This document shows positions 27,556 through 36,000 of a DNA stretch of 64,000 nucleotides, one piece after another. The stretch's first letter is position 1, and each line of letters opens with the position of its first letter. The stretch comes from Bacillus sp. 1NLA3E (GTDB taxonomy: Bacteria > Bacillota > Bacilli > Bacillales > Cytobacillaceae). The DNA lies in the NCBI RefSeq assembly GCF_000242895.2, contig NC_021171.1, positions 1,212,001 through 1,276,000 on the forward strand, in the 5' to 3' direction. The notes under the pieces were generated by a model, which saw only the letters and a program-made list of their open reading frames with translations, was not told where the DNA came from and searched no databases. A program made the position numbers and the translations under genes.

Positions 27556-28710
27556 TTAAGATAGATGTTCCCTAACATACGATTCTAACCTGTTTAATCC
27601 TTCTTCAAGCGTTTCTTGTGAATATGCATAAGAAATACGGAAATATCCTTCACCAAGCTGTGAAAAAGCACTACCTGGAACAACTGCAACCTTTGATTCA
27701 TGAACCAATGATAGAGCAAAATCAAAAGAATTCAGCTTAGTAGGAGGATTTTTTACAAAGAAATAAAATCCACCATCTGGTTTGATGACTTCAAGGTTCA
27801 TGTTTTGAAGCCGGTTATGTACATAATCTCTTCGTTTTTGATATTCTATTTTCATTGGGAGGGCATCATTAATACCTACTGTTAGCGCTTCAAGAGCTGC
27901 CATTTGCGAAATAGAGCTTGCACAGGTAACGTTGTACTGGTGAACCTTAATAATATGTTTAGCTATCCCCTCAGGGGCAAATAGCATGCCAATTCTCCAA
28001 CCAGTCATTGAATGAGATTTAGATAGTCCATTTATGACAATTGTTTTTTCCTTCGCGTATTTGGCAATCGAAGTATGGGGTCTTTCAAATGATAATTCAC
28101 TATAAATTTCGTCTGCTAAAATAAATATATTTCGGTCTTTGATTAACTCGGAAATTTCTCTTAACTCCTCTTCAGTTAAACTGACCCCAGTTGGATTTGA
28201 GGGGTAGGGGAGGACAATGCACCGAGTTTTTTCAGTAATGTATGGTTCGATTAATTTAGCTGTAAATCTAAATTGATTTTTCCGAATATCAGCGAATACA
28301 GGAGTAGCCTCACATAAGCGGATAATCGGTTCATAACCTGGATAGACAGGTCCTGGTAAAATGACTTCAGTTCCCTTATCTAAAATGGTTCGGAAGGCGA
28401 CATCGATTGCTTCGCTTGCGCCGGTAGTGATTATTACTTCTGTTTCTGGGCTATATGAAATACCATATTTTTCTTGATAAAAATTTGCAGCTGCCTGACG
28501 TAGTTGAATGGTACCGGCATTATGAGTATAAGATGTAAAATTCTCATCAATTGCTTTTTTTGCTGCCTCTTTAACATGATTTGGCGTAGGGAAATCTGGT
28601 TGTCCAATGGTTAGCGAGATCATATCTTTCGTATCAGCAACCATATTAAAAAATTTTCTGATTCCTGATATTTCAATTTCTTTTACGTTTCTGTTGATTA
28701 ATTGATCCAA
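27556..28710 (-). CDS. patA: Aminotransferase A (class I/II PLP aminotransferase)
   Basis: A 384-residue PLP enzyme. Seen: ISLTIGQPDFPTPNHVKEAA at the front, TTGASEAIDVAFRTIL (cofactor region), PSNPTGVSLTEEEL, DEIYSELSFE, and the Schiff-base lysine in INGLSKSHSMTGWRIG (about residue 230). The order patA before ykyB and ykuE matches B. subtilis, where PatA is assigned to N-acetyl-diaminopimelate aminotransfer. That would link it to dapH and dapL further along this window (42-44 kb). ATG at 28710 has GGAAGG upstream. Confidence 0.85.
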   Translation of the reverse strand: MDQLINRNVKEIEISGIRKFFNMVADTKDMISLTIGQPDFPTPNHVKEAAKKAIDENFTSYTHNAGTIQLRQAAANFYQEKYGISYSPETEVIITTGASEAIDVAFRTILDKGTEVILPGPVYPGYEPIIRLCEATPVFADIRKNQFRFTAKLIEPYITEKTRCIVLPYPSNPTGVSLTEEELREISELIKDRNIFILADEIYSELSFERPHTSIAKYAKEKTIVINGLSKSHSMTGWRIGMLFAPEGIAKHIIKVHQYNVTCASSISQMAALEALTVGINDALPMKIEYQKRRDYVHNRLQNMNLEVIKPDGGFYFFVKNPPTKLNSFDFALSLVHESKVAVVPGSAFSQLGEGYFRISYAYSQETLEEGLNRLESYVREHLS

Positions 28711-28847
28711 AATTTTTCATCCTTCCGATAAGGTTATTCACTATTTTACCATGTTCCCAGAAATCGATGTCTATTAAATACAATATAATAAAAGTAGCAC
28801 AAAAGTGGAAGAATGGGATATATTTGAAAAGGGATGGGGGTGTCACC

Positions 28848-29840
28848 GTGATTCGAACATGTGCAATAAAAGATGATAACATAATTTACGATATTCCCAT
28901 AACAGAAATTAAGCAAACAGACATAAAATGGTTTTGGGTAGATTTTGTTAATCCAACAGATCAAGAGGCCAGTTTATTGAAAAGTTTTTTTAAATTTCAT
29001 CCTTTGGCAATAGAAGATTGCTTAGATGAATTCACCCAACGCCCGAAGCTTGATTTTTACGAAAACTACATTTTTATAGTAGCCCATGCTATCAATCAAG
29101 AATCCCTTAAACCGTACGAGGTAGATTTGTTTGTTGGGGACCAATTTATTGTGACCTACCAAGAAAGACCTGTTCGTGACTTGAATAATTTATGGGATCG
29201 TATGAAAAAAGATAAAAGTCTCATGCAGGGACCATTTTTTATTATGCATGCAATTATAGATCGGCTTGTTGATGATTATTTTGCACCCGTTTATCAGATA
29301 GAGGAGCTGCTAAATTCGATTGAAGATAATTCTAATCAAGAGAGTGTCCAAGTGCTAATCAAAAAATTATTCGATATTCGTTCTGACTTATCTAAGCTCA
29401 GAAGAACGATCCTGCCGATGAGCGATTTACTCTATAGAATAATCCATTCAGAACGATTAAATCATTTGAAGGAACAAAAACTATATTTTTATGATGTTCA
29501 AGACCATTTATTAAGACTAGTCGAAATGTTAGAATCATATCGTGATTTTTCTTCAGATATTCGCGATAGCTATTTGTCGGTGAATTCTAATACAATGAAC
29601 AGTATCATGATGACGTTAACCGTTATTACGACGATTTTTATGCCTCTCACGTTTATAGTAGGGGTTTATGGGATGAATTTTGTACATATGCCTGAGCTCC
29701 AATGGAAGTATGGTTATTTTATTATTTTAGGTCTAATGGGTTTAGTAGCCCTTCTTATGTTTTATTATTTCCGTTCTAAAGGTTGGTTTACCATTGGAAA
29801 AGTGAACGAACGTAAAAAGAGAAAAATAAATTTAAAATAA
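28848..29840 (+). CDS. CorA-family magnesium/divalent cation transporter
   Basis: A protein of about 330 residues. The N-terminal cytoplasmic domain contains FFKFHPLAIEDCLDEFTQRP and the long stalk helix; two C-terminal membrane spans (about residues 270-315) are joined by the CorA signature YGMNF at the pore entrance. This is the MgtE-independent Mg2+/Co2+ uptake family, a pentamer gated by bound Mg2+. I favour the GTG at 28848, after GGGGGTG; the frame is open to 28767 without a site. The gene is monocistronic, with no riboswitch-like leader recognised. Confidence 0.9.
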   Translation: MIRTCAIKDDNIIYDIPITEIKQTDIKWFWVDFVNPTDQEASLLKSFFKFHPLAIEDCLDEFTQRPKLDFYENYIFIVAHAINQESLKPYEVDLFVGDQFIVTYQERPVRDLNNLWDRMKKDKSLMQGPFFIMHAIIDRLVDDYFAPVYQIEELLNSIEDNSNQESVQVLIKKLFDIRSDLSKLRRTILPMSDLLYRIIHSERLNHLKEQKLYFYDVQDHLLRLVEMLESYRDFSSDIRDSYLSVNSNTMNSIMMTLTVITTIFMPLTFIVGVYGMNFVHMPELQWKYGYFIILGLMGLVALLMFYYFRSKGWFTIGKVNERKKRKINLK

Positions 29841-29868
29841 AAACCTCTTGGAGAAATCCAAGAGGTTC
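29841..29868 (-). terminator. Hairpin between corA and the convergent small gene
   Basis: AACCTCTTGGA and TCCAAGAGGTT form a perfect stem. The T-run (TTTTTATTTT) follows only on the minus strand, so it most likely terminates the small gene at 29929. Confidence 0.65.
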
Positions 29869-29928
29869 AATGGTTTCTTATTTATTGTGTAGCTTCAGCC
29901 TCTGAGGAGCCACTTCCATTCCGTTTTC

Positions 29929-30132
29929 TTAGTAACCGTATGCCCAGTCAACTTCTTCTGCATGCCAAAACACTGGAGAAATTGCTCCAAAATCCACCAT
30001 TTTGTTTTCCACTTGGCAATTGCAGTGTTCGCACCCGCATTGTTCCTTAAGAGTTTCATAAACTATGTGATCAACGTTTTCAATAATTGTGACTTTTTGA
30101 TTCGGTTGAAATAGGATGGCTGTTCCTTTCAT
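29929..30132 (-). CDS. Small cysteine-rich protein with a CGCEHCNC cluster
   Basis: From ATG at 30132, after AAGGAGAG, a 67-residue protein. The first half is beta-like (KGTAILFQPNQKVTIIENVD), the middle carries four cysteines in CGCEHCNC, and the end is aromatic (FWHAEEVDWAYGY). The cysteine spacing suggests metal binding, possibly zinc or iron-sulphur, but no family is recognised. The frame extends upstream to 30192 without a site. Confidence 0.6.
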   Translation of the reverse strand: MKGTAILFQPNQKVTIIENVDHIVYETLKEQCGCEHCNCQVENKMVDFGAISPVFWHAEEVDWAYGY

Positions 30133-30366
30133 CAAATATCTCTCCTTGTTAATGTATTGAACATAAACGATATGTGAACATGACATTATCAACTCACTTG
30201 GAAAATTGTTCCGATTTCCTCTTTATGCTTGTATTGTATTCCTGTTTGTTAGAAAGGTCTAGGTGGTAGTGGCAACGTTCACAAAACTATCGATAATTGT
30301 TAAAAAAATCACAGAAATAGTATCAAGATGTTGCTAAATAGTGAAAACGACCAATTACATTAAGAT

Positions 30367-30416
30367 AAAAAAACGGGCGAACAGGACATAGGTCCATTGT
30401 TTCACCCGTTTTTTTG
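30367..30416. terminator. Two-way terminator after ykyB
   Basis: AAAAAACGGGCGAA pairs with TTTCACCCGTTTTTT (one G-U pair); A- and T-runs flank it on both sides. Confidence 0.8.
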
Positions 30417-30479
30417 GAAATCCCTTTAATGTAAAAGCTTGTCCAAAACGATTATGCCTGAAAGAAAGATGATAAGATT

Positions 30480-30947
30480 TTAAAAATAACTTTCGCCTAG
30501 TCTTTTAAATTGAGGTTTTTGATTTTGCCGAGGCTTATTTTTTTCCGGACCTTCATTCTCACGTATACCGGTGTATGATTGTAATAATTGTTTGGCAACG
30601 GTTAATGGAAGTCTTGTTTTCGGATTCTTAACTTGGTCATCTAACTTTCCTAAGTGGGGGAGATGGGTGAAATCTTCTTTTGATGGGGGAATATGAAAAG
30701 AATAATTTCCACTTACAACTAACACATCAGATTGCTGTTGACTAAGCCTTGGGTTTGCTGAAAAATGAAGGCCAACTTTTTTTGCCTTTCCTTCACGGAG
30801 CATCTTCTTTAAAGCTTCATGTTTTAACTTATACAAATACTTTGGGTTTGGGGCTGTTTTTGCATGCCGATTAACAATGAAGATCGCTTGCGAGAGGTTT
30901 TCAACTGTCGGTATCAGTTTTTGAGGGTTAATACTTCCCAGGGTCAA
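30480..30947 (-). CDS. ykyB: YkyB family protein
   Basis: A 155-residue cytoplasmic protein. The front, LSQAIFIVNRHAKTAPNPKY, and KVGLHFSANPRLSQQQSDVL are typical of YkyB, a Bacillus-specific family of unknown function. The C-terminus is a lysine- and glutamine-rich tail. B. subtilis ykyB lies between cheV/patA and ykuE, and the same order is seen here without cheV. The start is TTG at 30947, eight bases after GAAAGGAG. A perfect 15-bp inverted repeat lies over its promoter region. Confidence 0.85.
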   Translation of the reverse strand: MTLGSINPQKLIPTVENLSQAIFIVNRHAKTAPNPKYLYKLKHEALKKMLREGKAKKVGLHFSANPRLSQQQSDVLVVSGNYSFHIPPSKEDFTHLPHLGKLDDQVKNPKTRLPLTVAKQLLQSYTGIRENEGPEKNKPRQNQKPQFKRLGESYF

Positions 30948-30978
30948 TGTAATAATCTCCTTTCAAAGAGTATATCTT

Positions 30979-31032
30979 ATTATAACCTTTTTATAGGTCA
31001 AAGGGAATGCCATTTCATTTGACCTATAAAAA
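30979..31032 (-). promoter_or_regulatory. ykyB promoter region with 15-bp inverted repeat
   Basis: On the minus strand a TATAAT lies at 30984-30979. TTTTTATAGGTCAAA (30988-31002) is perfectly complementary to TTTGACCTATAAAAA (31018-31032), with a 15-base spacer that covers the expected -35 position. It may be an operator; nothing tells which protein would bind. Confidence 0.4.
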
Positions 31033-31056
31033 AGGAAGCAGCTAATGCTTCCTTTT
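31029..31056 (-). terminator. Terminator of the coat-like protein gene
   Basis: AAAAGGAAGCA and TGCTTCCTTTT form an 11-bp stem; the minus-strand continuation is TTTTTTATAGG. Confidence 0.8.
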
Positions 31057-31113
31057 GGGTAAATGGTTGGAAATAAACAGAAAAATAAATCGGAACCTCT
31101 ATCTTAAATCCTT

Positions 31114-31350
31114 TTAATATGGTCGTATTGGACCGGGGTATCCACCATATCCATAGGGACTTGGAAATGGTGGATAGGCCGGATAAGGTGGATATGGCGG
31201 TGGATAATAGGGACGATTAAATAAAAAAGGACTAGCAGCTAATCCTAAAACAGAACCTGCGACGAACGGAAGTAATCCGAAACCGAAAAAACGTTCATCT
31301 TGATAGTGCTGTACTGCACCACGTGGATAGTAGGCATAATCATAATTCAC
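31114..31350 (-). CDS. Pro/Tyr/Gly-rich small protein, coat-like
   Basis: A 78-residue protein: a short polar front, one hydrophobic stretch (FGLLPFVAGSVLGLAASPF) and a proline-tyrosine tail (PPYPPYPAYPPFPSPYGYGG). Such low-complexity tails are common in spore coat and surface proteins of Bacillus, but the family is not identified. AGGAGG lies before ATG at 31350. It has its own terminator. Function unknown; a coat or cell-surface location is inference. Confidence 0.65.
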   Translation of the reverse strand: MNYDYAYYPRGAVQHYQDERFFGFGLLPFVAGSVLGLAASPFLFNRPYYPPPYPPYPAYPPFPSPYGYGGYPGPIRPY

Positions 31351-31452
31351 TTAGTTTTCCTCCTCAGCGAAACTTGGCTTTTCATGTTATTGTATGGCAA
31401 CCATCTATGAATGAGCCTGTCAGAGGAGGTTGAGTTCTTAAGAAAGAGTCAA

Positions 31453-32328
31453 TTAACCTTTGGCCGCTAACTGAAATATAGTTAATTCAGGATGTGATAA
31501 AAAGCGAAAAGGAAGCCTGGTTGTCCCTATCCCCCTATTTACATATAGGGTTAATTTTTGAGATTGATTTTTAATTTCGTAAAAGCCTTCAGTGTATTTC
31601 TCAGCAAAAGGTGGCGTGACCAATGCACCAAAAAATGGGATTTTGATTTGACCTCCATGGCTATGTCCACTTAATTGTAATTCAATCCCATAAGAAAGAG
31701 CTTGATCAGCTAAATCTGGTGCATGGCTTAATAATATTTTATAAGAATAATCTGGAATATCTGCTAGAGCTTGTTCAAGATTTGGTTTGCCAAGCATGGC
31801 ATCATCTAAGCCAATAATATAGATCAAACTTCCATCTAATAGCTTGACTGCTCTATAATCATTTTGGAGTATTGTAAAACCGGATTGACTCATTATTGAT
31901 TGGAAAATATCGGAGCCATAACCACCATGATCATGATTTCCATATACACAAAATTTTCCTAAGGGGGCTTTTAAACTGCTCAAAAGAGGTGTGATCTTTG
32001 ATTGATGTTCATACTGATTAGGTGCATCCATCAAATCTCCAGTAAAGAAAATGATATCTGGTGCGATAGCGTCTATTTTTGAGATTAATTTTTCAAGCTG
32101 ATTAAGATTATATTGGAATCCAAGATGGGTATCGCTAAATTGAACTATTTTACAGCCATCAAACCCAACAGGAATATGAGGGTGTTCAATCATATGCTCT
32201 GTTATTTTCAGCATCCGTGTTTCTATATCTCGAGCATAATAATAGATGCCAGTACCTGACCCCAATGTAATCATTCCAAACTGTAGAAACCTCTTTAAGA
32301 AAAATCTTCTAGAAACCTTTTTAAGCAT
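31453..32328 (-). CDS. ykuE: Tat-exported metallophosphoesterase (YkuE)
   Basis: A 291-residue metallophosphoesterase. The N-terminus has a twin-arginine signal, SRRFFLKRFLQFGM, then a hydrophobic stretch. Calcineurin-like metal motifs follow in order: FSDTHLG (about residue 65), FFTGDLMD, YGNHDHGG, LLSHAPD and LSGHSHGGQ. B. subtilis YkuE is exported by TatAyCy and is cell-wall-bound; the same role is likely here. The substrate is not known. ATG at 32328 follows GGGAG. Confidence 0.9.
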   Translation of the reverse strand: MLKKVSRRFFLKRFLQFGMITLGSGTGIYYYARDIETRMLKITEHMIEHPHIPVGFDGCKIVQFSDTHLGFQYNLNQLEKLISKIDAIAPDIIFFTGDLMDAPNQYEHQSKITPLLSSLKAPLGKFCVYGNHDHGGYGSDIFQSIMSQSGFTILQNDYRAVKLLDGSLIYIIGLDDAMLGKPNLEQALADIPDYSYKILLSHAPDLADQALSYGIELQLSGHSHGGQIKIPFFGALVTPPFAEKYTEGFYEIKNQSQKLTLYVNRGIGTTRLPFRFLSHPELTIFQLAAKG

Positions 32329-32496
32329 AATAATACTCCCATTCGGATTCGATATTCATATTTATTTCAGGAATAAAATGAATCGAGATAGAGGTTATTT
32401 ACATGATTGCCGTCAATTAATATATACTTGTCAACTGTAAACAATATGTATGAAAAACAAACATCGGACTGTTGAAAGGTAGCTTTTCTATAAATA

Positions 32497-32521
32497 AAAA
32501 ACCTCACTAAAAAAGTGAGGT
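32497..32521 (-). terminator. Terminator of the C39-like protein gene
   Basis: AACCTCACT, AAAAA, AGTGAGGT: a short perfect stem, followed on the minus strand by TTTTTTATTTAT. Confidence 0.8.
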
Positions 32522-32531
32522 GAAATAAAGA

Positions 32532-33296
32532 TTAATGGTAACTTATCGCCCTGGATTTAAGGGCTAGCCATGATGTATGGAATTGTTGCTTATCAACTGC
32601 ATGCTGTTTTTTTCCTGCCAAGGGGTCATTTATATACACGAATTTTTCATCAAAGCCTACTAATACGACTGCATGCAAATCAAGCGGCGTGTGAATGATT
32701 TGATTGCCGTGTAACCAAGACTCTGGGCGATCTGGCAGACGGAAATCACCAGTGGTCCAAACAACAACGGGATACCCATGTGCAACATGCTTTAAAACCT
32801 CATCAAAGCTCTGATTGGTTAAATTCACAGCCCTGTCGGGTAAGTAGTCATTGACCAAGTCTTCCATGGGTTGGTCAAATACGGCATAACCAGCAGTTTT
32901 TCCAGTCATATCCCCCACAAAGCCATCGTTAGGATTCCCCCATCTTATGATGTCACCTGACCTTGATCTTTGAATAGCATCAGGATCTTTCTTGATTTTA
33001 GAAAATAGCTCCATTTTATTTGTATTAACACCAGCAAATTGAAGCATCATCGTCAGACTGGTGACCTCACAGCCATATTTTAATTCAGGATTTTGCTTAA
33101 TTAATGGGACATCCAAAAGGAATTTTTTTGCTTGATTTGAGGATGAATTATTGACCTGAGTTGACGGGATAATTGGACTTTGAGCTATTGGTTTAAATTT
33201 GGTAGCTATTCCGTTGTCATGAGATGATTCGGCGAAATTTGCATGACTGTACCCGAGCAACGGTAAAAGGATGACCACAAAACATGTTTTTCGCAT
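32532..33296 (-). CDS. Secreted C39-like cysteine peptidase domain protein
   Basis: A 254-residue exported protein. A signal peptide (MRKTCFVVILLPLLGYSHA) is followed by a Ser/Asn-rich linker and a C39_2 papain-like domain from about residue 60. The catalytic cysteine is in PELKYGCEVTSLTMML, the histidine in TPLDLHAVVLVGFD and the aspartate in VYINDPLAG. The surface substrate is unknown. Members of this family in Bacillus are often annotated simply as C39 family peptidase. RBS AAAGGAAG precedes ATG at 33296. Confidence 0.82.
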   Translation of the reverse strand: MRKTCFVVILLPLLGYSHANFAESSHDNGIATKFKPIAQSPIIPSTQVNNSSSNQAKKFLLDVPLIKQNPELKYGCEVTSLTMMLQFAGVNTNKMELFSKIKKDPDAIQRSRSGDIIRWGNPNDGFVGDMTGKTAGYAVFDQPMEDLVNDYLPDRAVNLTNQSFDEVLKHVAHGYPVVVWTTGDFRLPDRPESWLHGNQIIHTPLDLHAVVLVGFDEKFVYINDPLAGKKQHAVDKQQFHTSWLALKSRAISYH

Positions 33297-33419
33297 TTTG
33301 ATATCTTCCTTTCGATTTCCGGCTCTATATTATATTTTGATTTTCAATCTGCTTTTATGATGGTATTATGTTGCCAACGAAGTTTTATAATAAAAGGTTT
33401 TTTTTGGAGGTTTAAGTGA

Positions 33420-34634
33420 ATGGACGCATTGGATATCATAACTGATTTAGATAATGTTATCCCTTTTTTTCAACCGATATTCAGTGCAGACGAGCATCGT
33501 GTAATTGGCTACGAAATTTTGGGGAGATATAGAGGAAAGACAGAGATAGAGTCTTTAGGTCCTTTTTTTCTTGATGATCAAATACCTGACGAATATCGAC
33601 TTGAAGTGGATAATACGGTTTTGACAAAGGCTTTAGAAATGGCAGTTGATCTGGAAAAGGACGTCTTGTTATTTATCAATCGCGATGCAAATATCCTCAT
33701 GCATGATCATGGGGAACAATTTTTACAGCTGCTAATGCAATACCAGGAAAAAGGAATTTCAATGAATCGGATCGTCTTAGAGATTTCCGAGCGTAATTAT
33801 AAAGGTCCATTTGATCATTTAGATCATTTGTTAAACTATTATCGGACATATGGAATGAAATTGGCAATAGATAAGGTAGCGAACGATAGTAGCCATTTAG
33901 ATCGAATCGGTGAACTAGCACCTGATATCATAAAAGTGGATTTACAAGCATTAAGATCAACCGGGACAGGTCCTGCATTTCAGGATGTTTTATATTCGTT
34001 ATCTCTCTTGGCTCGTAAAATAGGGGCAACCCTTTTATTTGAAAACGTTGAAATGGTATTTCAGCTTCAGTTTGCCTGGAAGAACGGTGGTCGTTATTAT
34101 CAAGGCTTTTATTTATGTAGACCATGTGATCATTTTGTTGAAAGAGATATGCTGAAAGACCGACTAAAAGATGAGTGCCACACCTTTATTGCGAATGAAA
34201 AGAGAAAATTAGAATCCCTCTATGCTATTACTGAAAACTTTCAGGTGAGGATGCAGGAGTTTATCAATAAAAATCGGAAAGTTCTCGATTATGAAGAACT
34301 TTTAAAGACTTTAGTCAAGATGATGGATCACATTGCTTTTCGAATTTATATATGTGATGAAGATGGATTTCAAAAAACTCCCAATTTCTTTTTTGAAAAT
34401 GAGGAATGGAAAGTACAAAATGAATACCTCAATAAAAATTGGAGCTGGCGACCTTATTTTTTGGAGAATATTATTAAAATGAGATATGAAAGAAAAGGGA
34501 TTCTGTCCGATTTATATAGTGATATAGAAACTGGTGAAACAATCCGCACCTTTTCTTATCCAGTCAACGCTAATGATTATGTATTTATTGACTTATCATA
34601 TAGCTTTTTGTATCAGCATGAAGGACTCATCTAA
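33420..34634 (+). CDS. ykuI: EAL-domain protein YkuI (c-di-GMP receptor-like)
   Basis: A 404-residue cytoplasmic protein with an N-terminal EAL domain (about 5-245) and a C-terminal PAS-like YkuI_C domain (about 250-400). Conserved EAL residues: E in GYEILGRY, N in LFINRDAN, E in VLEISERNY, K in DIIKVDLQ, E in LLFENVE and Q in YYQGFYLCRP. The loop-6 DDFG motif is degenerate: LAIDKVANDSS keeps only one aspartate. B. subtilis YkuI binds c-di-GMP but shows no hydrolysis, which fits this loss. RBS TGGAGG precedes ATG at 33420. Confidence 0.9.
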   Translation: MDALDIITDLDNVIPFFQPIFSADEHRVIGYEILGRYRGKTEIESLGPFFLDDQIPDEYRLEVDNTVLTKALEMAVDLEKDVLLFINRDANILMHDHGEQFLQLLMQYQEKGISMNRIVLEISERNYKGPFDHLDHLLNYYRTYGMKLAIDKVANDSSHLDRIGELAPDIIKVDLQALRSTGTGPAFQDVLYSLSLLARKIGATLLFENVEMVFQLQFAWKNGGRYYQGFYLCRPCDHFVERDMLKDRLKDECHTFIANEKRKLESLYAITENFQVRMQEFINKNRKVLDYEELLKTLVKMMDHIAFRIYICDEDGFQKTPNFFFENEEWKVQNEYLNKNWSWRPYFLENIIKMRYERKGILSDLYSDIETGETIRTFSYPVNANDYVFIDLSYSFLYQHEGLI

Positions 34635-34697
34635 AATAGATCATGTATAAAAAACGGTGCTACGCGGAATTTTAATTTTAAAGAGGTGAAAGCGTGC

Positions 34698-34937
34698 ATG
34701 AGTTCTTATACAACGATCCTATTAGGGTTGGCAATGGCCATATTAGCCTTGTCATTCATCTATACACTGATTTTAGCGAAGGGACAAAAGGTGTTAAAAA
34801 GTGAGCTTGATACCAAAATTCCACATCAAGTCCAAAATCATGCCTATTTCAGAAATCCTATTTTCTTGACTTACGCGATATTTTTTGTCCTGATTATTCT
34901 TATTGTCATCTTTTTTGCCCAAACAAGTAATTGGTAA
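34698..34937 (+). CDS. Small two-span membrane protein
   Basis: A 79-residue protein with membrane spans at about residues 5-25 (TTILLGLAMAILALSFIYTL) and 52-75 (FLTYAIFFVLIILIVIFF), separated by a polar stretch of about 25 residues. I chose ATG at 34698, nine bases after AAGAGGTG; the in-frame GTG at 34686 lies within that site. No family recognised. It lies between ykuI and a secreted protein and ends at a terminator. Confidence 0.65.
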   Translation: MSSYTTILLGLAMAILALSFIYTLILAKGQKVLKSELDTKIPHQVQNHAYFRNPIFLTYAIFFVLIILIVIFFAQTSNW

Positions 34938-34939
34938 TT

Positions 34940-34966
34940 GGCCTCGTTTAATGGGGCCTTTTTTTA
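34940..34966 (+). terminator. Terminator after the two-span protein
   Basis: GGCCTC, GTTTAATG, GGGGCC, then seven Ts, starting directly after the stop codon. Confidence 0.75.
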
Positions 34967-35165
34967 TTTCAAGGCTATGTTAAAGCTCAATGTTGATTTC
35001 TTCACAATGTTGATTGGAGTGGAAGGCACGAAGACTCCTGCGGGAGCAGCGGGACAGGTGAGACCCCACAGGCGCATAAGCGCCGAGGAGGCTCACCGCC
35101 CGCCCCTAAGGTGCGCGAGTGCCTGGAACGGAAATCAACACTTTAGTTTAACGGAGCCTATTTCA
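34966..35165 (+). repeat. Long GC-rich dispersed repeat (family A), copy 2
   Basis: The terminal repeats TTTCAAGGCTATGTTAAA and TTTAACGGAGCCTATTTCAA include a further matching flank (TTTCAA). The internal sequence is close to copies 1 and 4; the right arm is degraded (GGTGCGCGAGTGCC). The copy follows directly on the terminator at 34940, upstream of the DUF3993 gene. Confidence 0.85.
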
Positions 35166-35298
35166 AAAATCGCCGGATTTTGCGCTATTTTCAAAAAATA
35201 ATGTCAAAAAATGATGAAAATTAACGAACGATTGTTTCGAGAAAAAGGAATAATCAAGGTAAAATATTTATACATAGTAAAATTGGAGGAGGCAGGAA

Positions 35299-36000
35299 AT
35301 GAGTAAATATATTCGAAAGGCTGTTTTTTTAGCTACTGTTCTTTTATTGCTCCCAGTACATGCTTATGCCAGTGGAAATTTCAATGATCGTGCACAAGCT
35401 CTTGATTTTTTACAAGAAGCCTTTAAAGCCCAAGTTAAATTAAGTGAAAAAGAGCGAAATTATCTAGAAATAGAAAAAATATTGACTCCTTATTTCTCGC
35501 AAGAATACATGAAAATGTTTTTAAATGAGAATTTGGTTGGTACTGATGGAAAATATATAACACTAGGATCAGATTTTGCACTTTATTACATCCCATTTTT
35601 TAAACTTACTGAGAAAACAAAAATTGTTCCTTATCAGCACAAAATGTATGTTTATGAATTTTTCCCTAGTAATGAAGAGGGACCGGTAAGCTATGATAGT
35701 CATTATGAAGGGATTCTTCTTGAACAATTTAATGGGCGATGGAAGGTGTCTGGAACCATCTATGACAAAATTCCTGAACAGGTGATCAATCTTGGAAAAC
35801 AAACACAGAAAGAAACCCTCAGTTCAGAAAAAAAAGGTCACATCCTTCCACATTTTCTCTTTAATCGTATAATCAAAAAAAGTTCACTCGACATTTTTTC
35901 GCAAAGATTGAGTATTCCTTTGAAGAACGAAAATGATATGAACCATCAGTGGGAGAATTTTGGTGCCCCCATTGACGGTAGTTTCACATCATCATTTTAA
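35299..36000 (+). CDS. Secreted DUF3993-like protein
   Basis: A 233-residue protein with a cleavable signal peptide (KAVFLATVLLLLPVHAYASG; cleavage near residue 25). The mature part, with FNDRAQALDFLQEAFKAQVK and FFPSNEEGPVSYDSHYEGIL, resembles DUF3993, a Bacillus family of unknown function. The C-terminal tail is polar. RBS GGAGGAGG precedes ATG at 35299. Its last nine bases overlap the stop end of the convergent 2Duf-like gene. Confidence 0.65.
   Translation: MSKYIRKAVFLATVLLLLPVHAYASGNFNDRAQALDFLQEAFKAQVKLSEKERNYLEIEKILTPYFSQEYMKMFLNENLVGTDGKYITLGSDFALYYIPFFKLTEKTKIVPYQHKMYVYEFFPSNEEGPVSYDSHYEGILLEQFNGRWKVSGTIYDKIPEQVINLGKQTQKETLSSEKKGHILPHFLFNRIIKKSSLDIFSQRLSIPLKNENDMNHQWENFGAPIDGSFTSSF

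Noticed and set aside
34938-35201. Plus-strand ORF of 87 codons
   Set aside because: It runs from the terminator through family A copy 2 and has no conserved protein or RBS.
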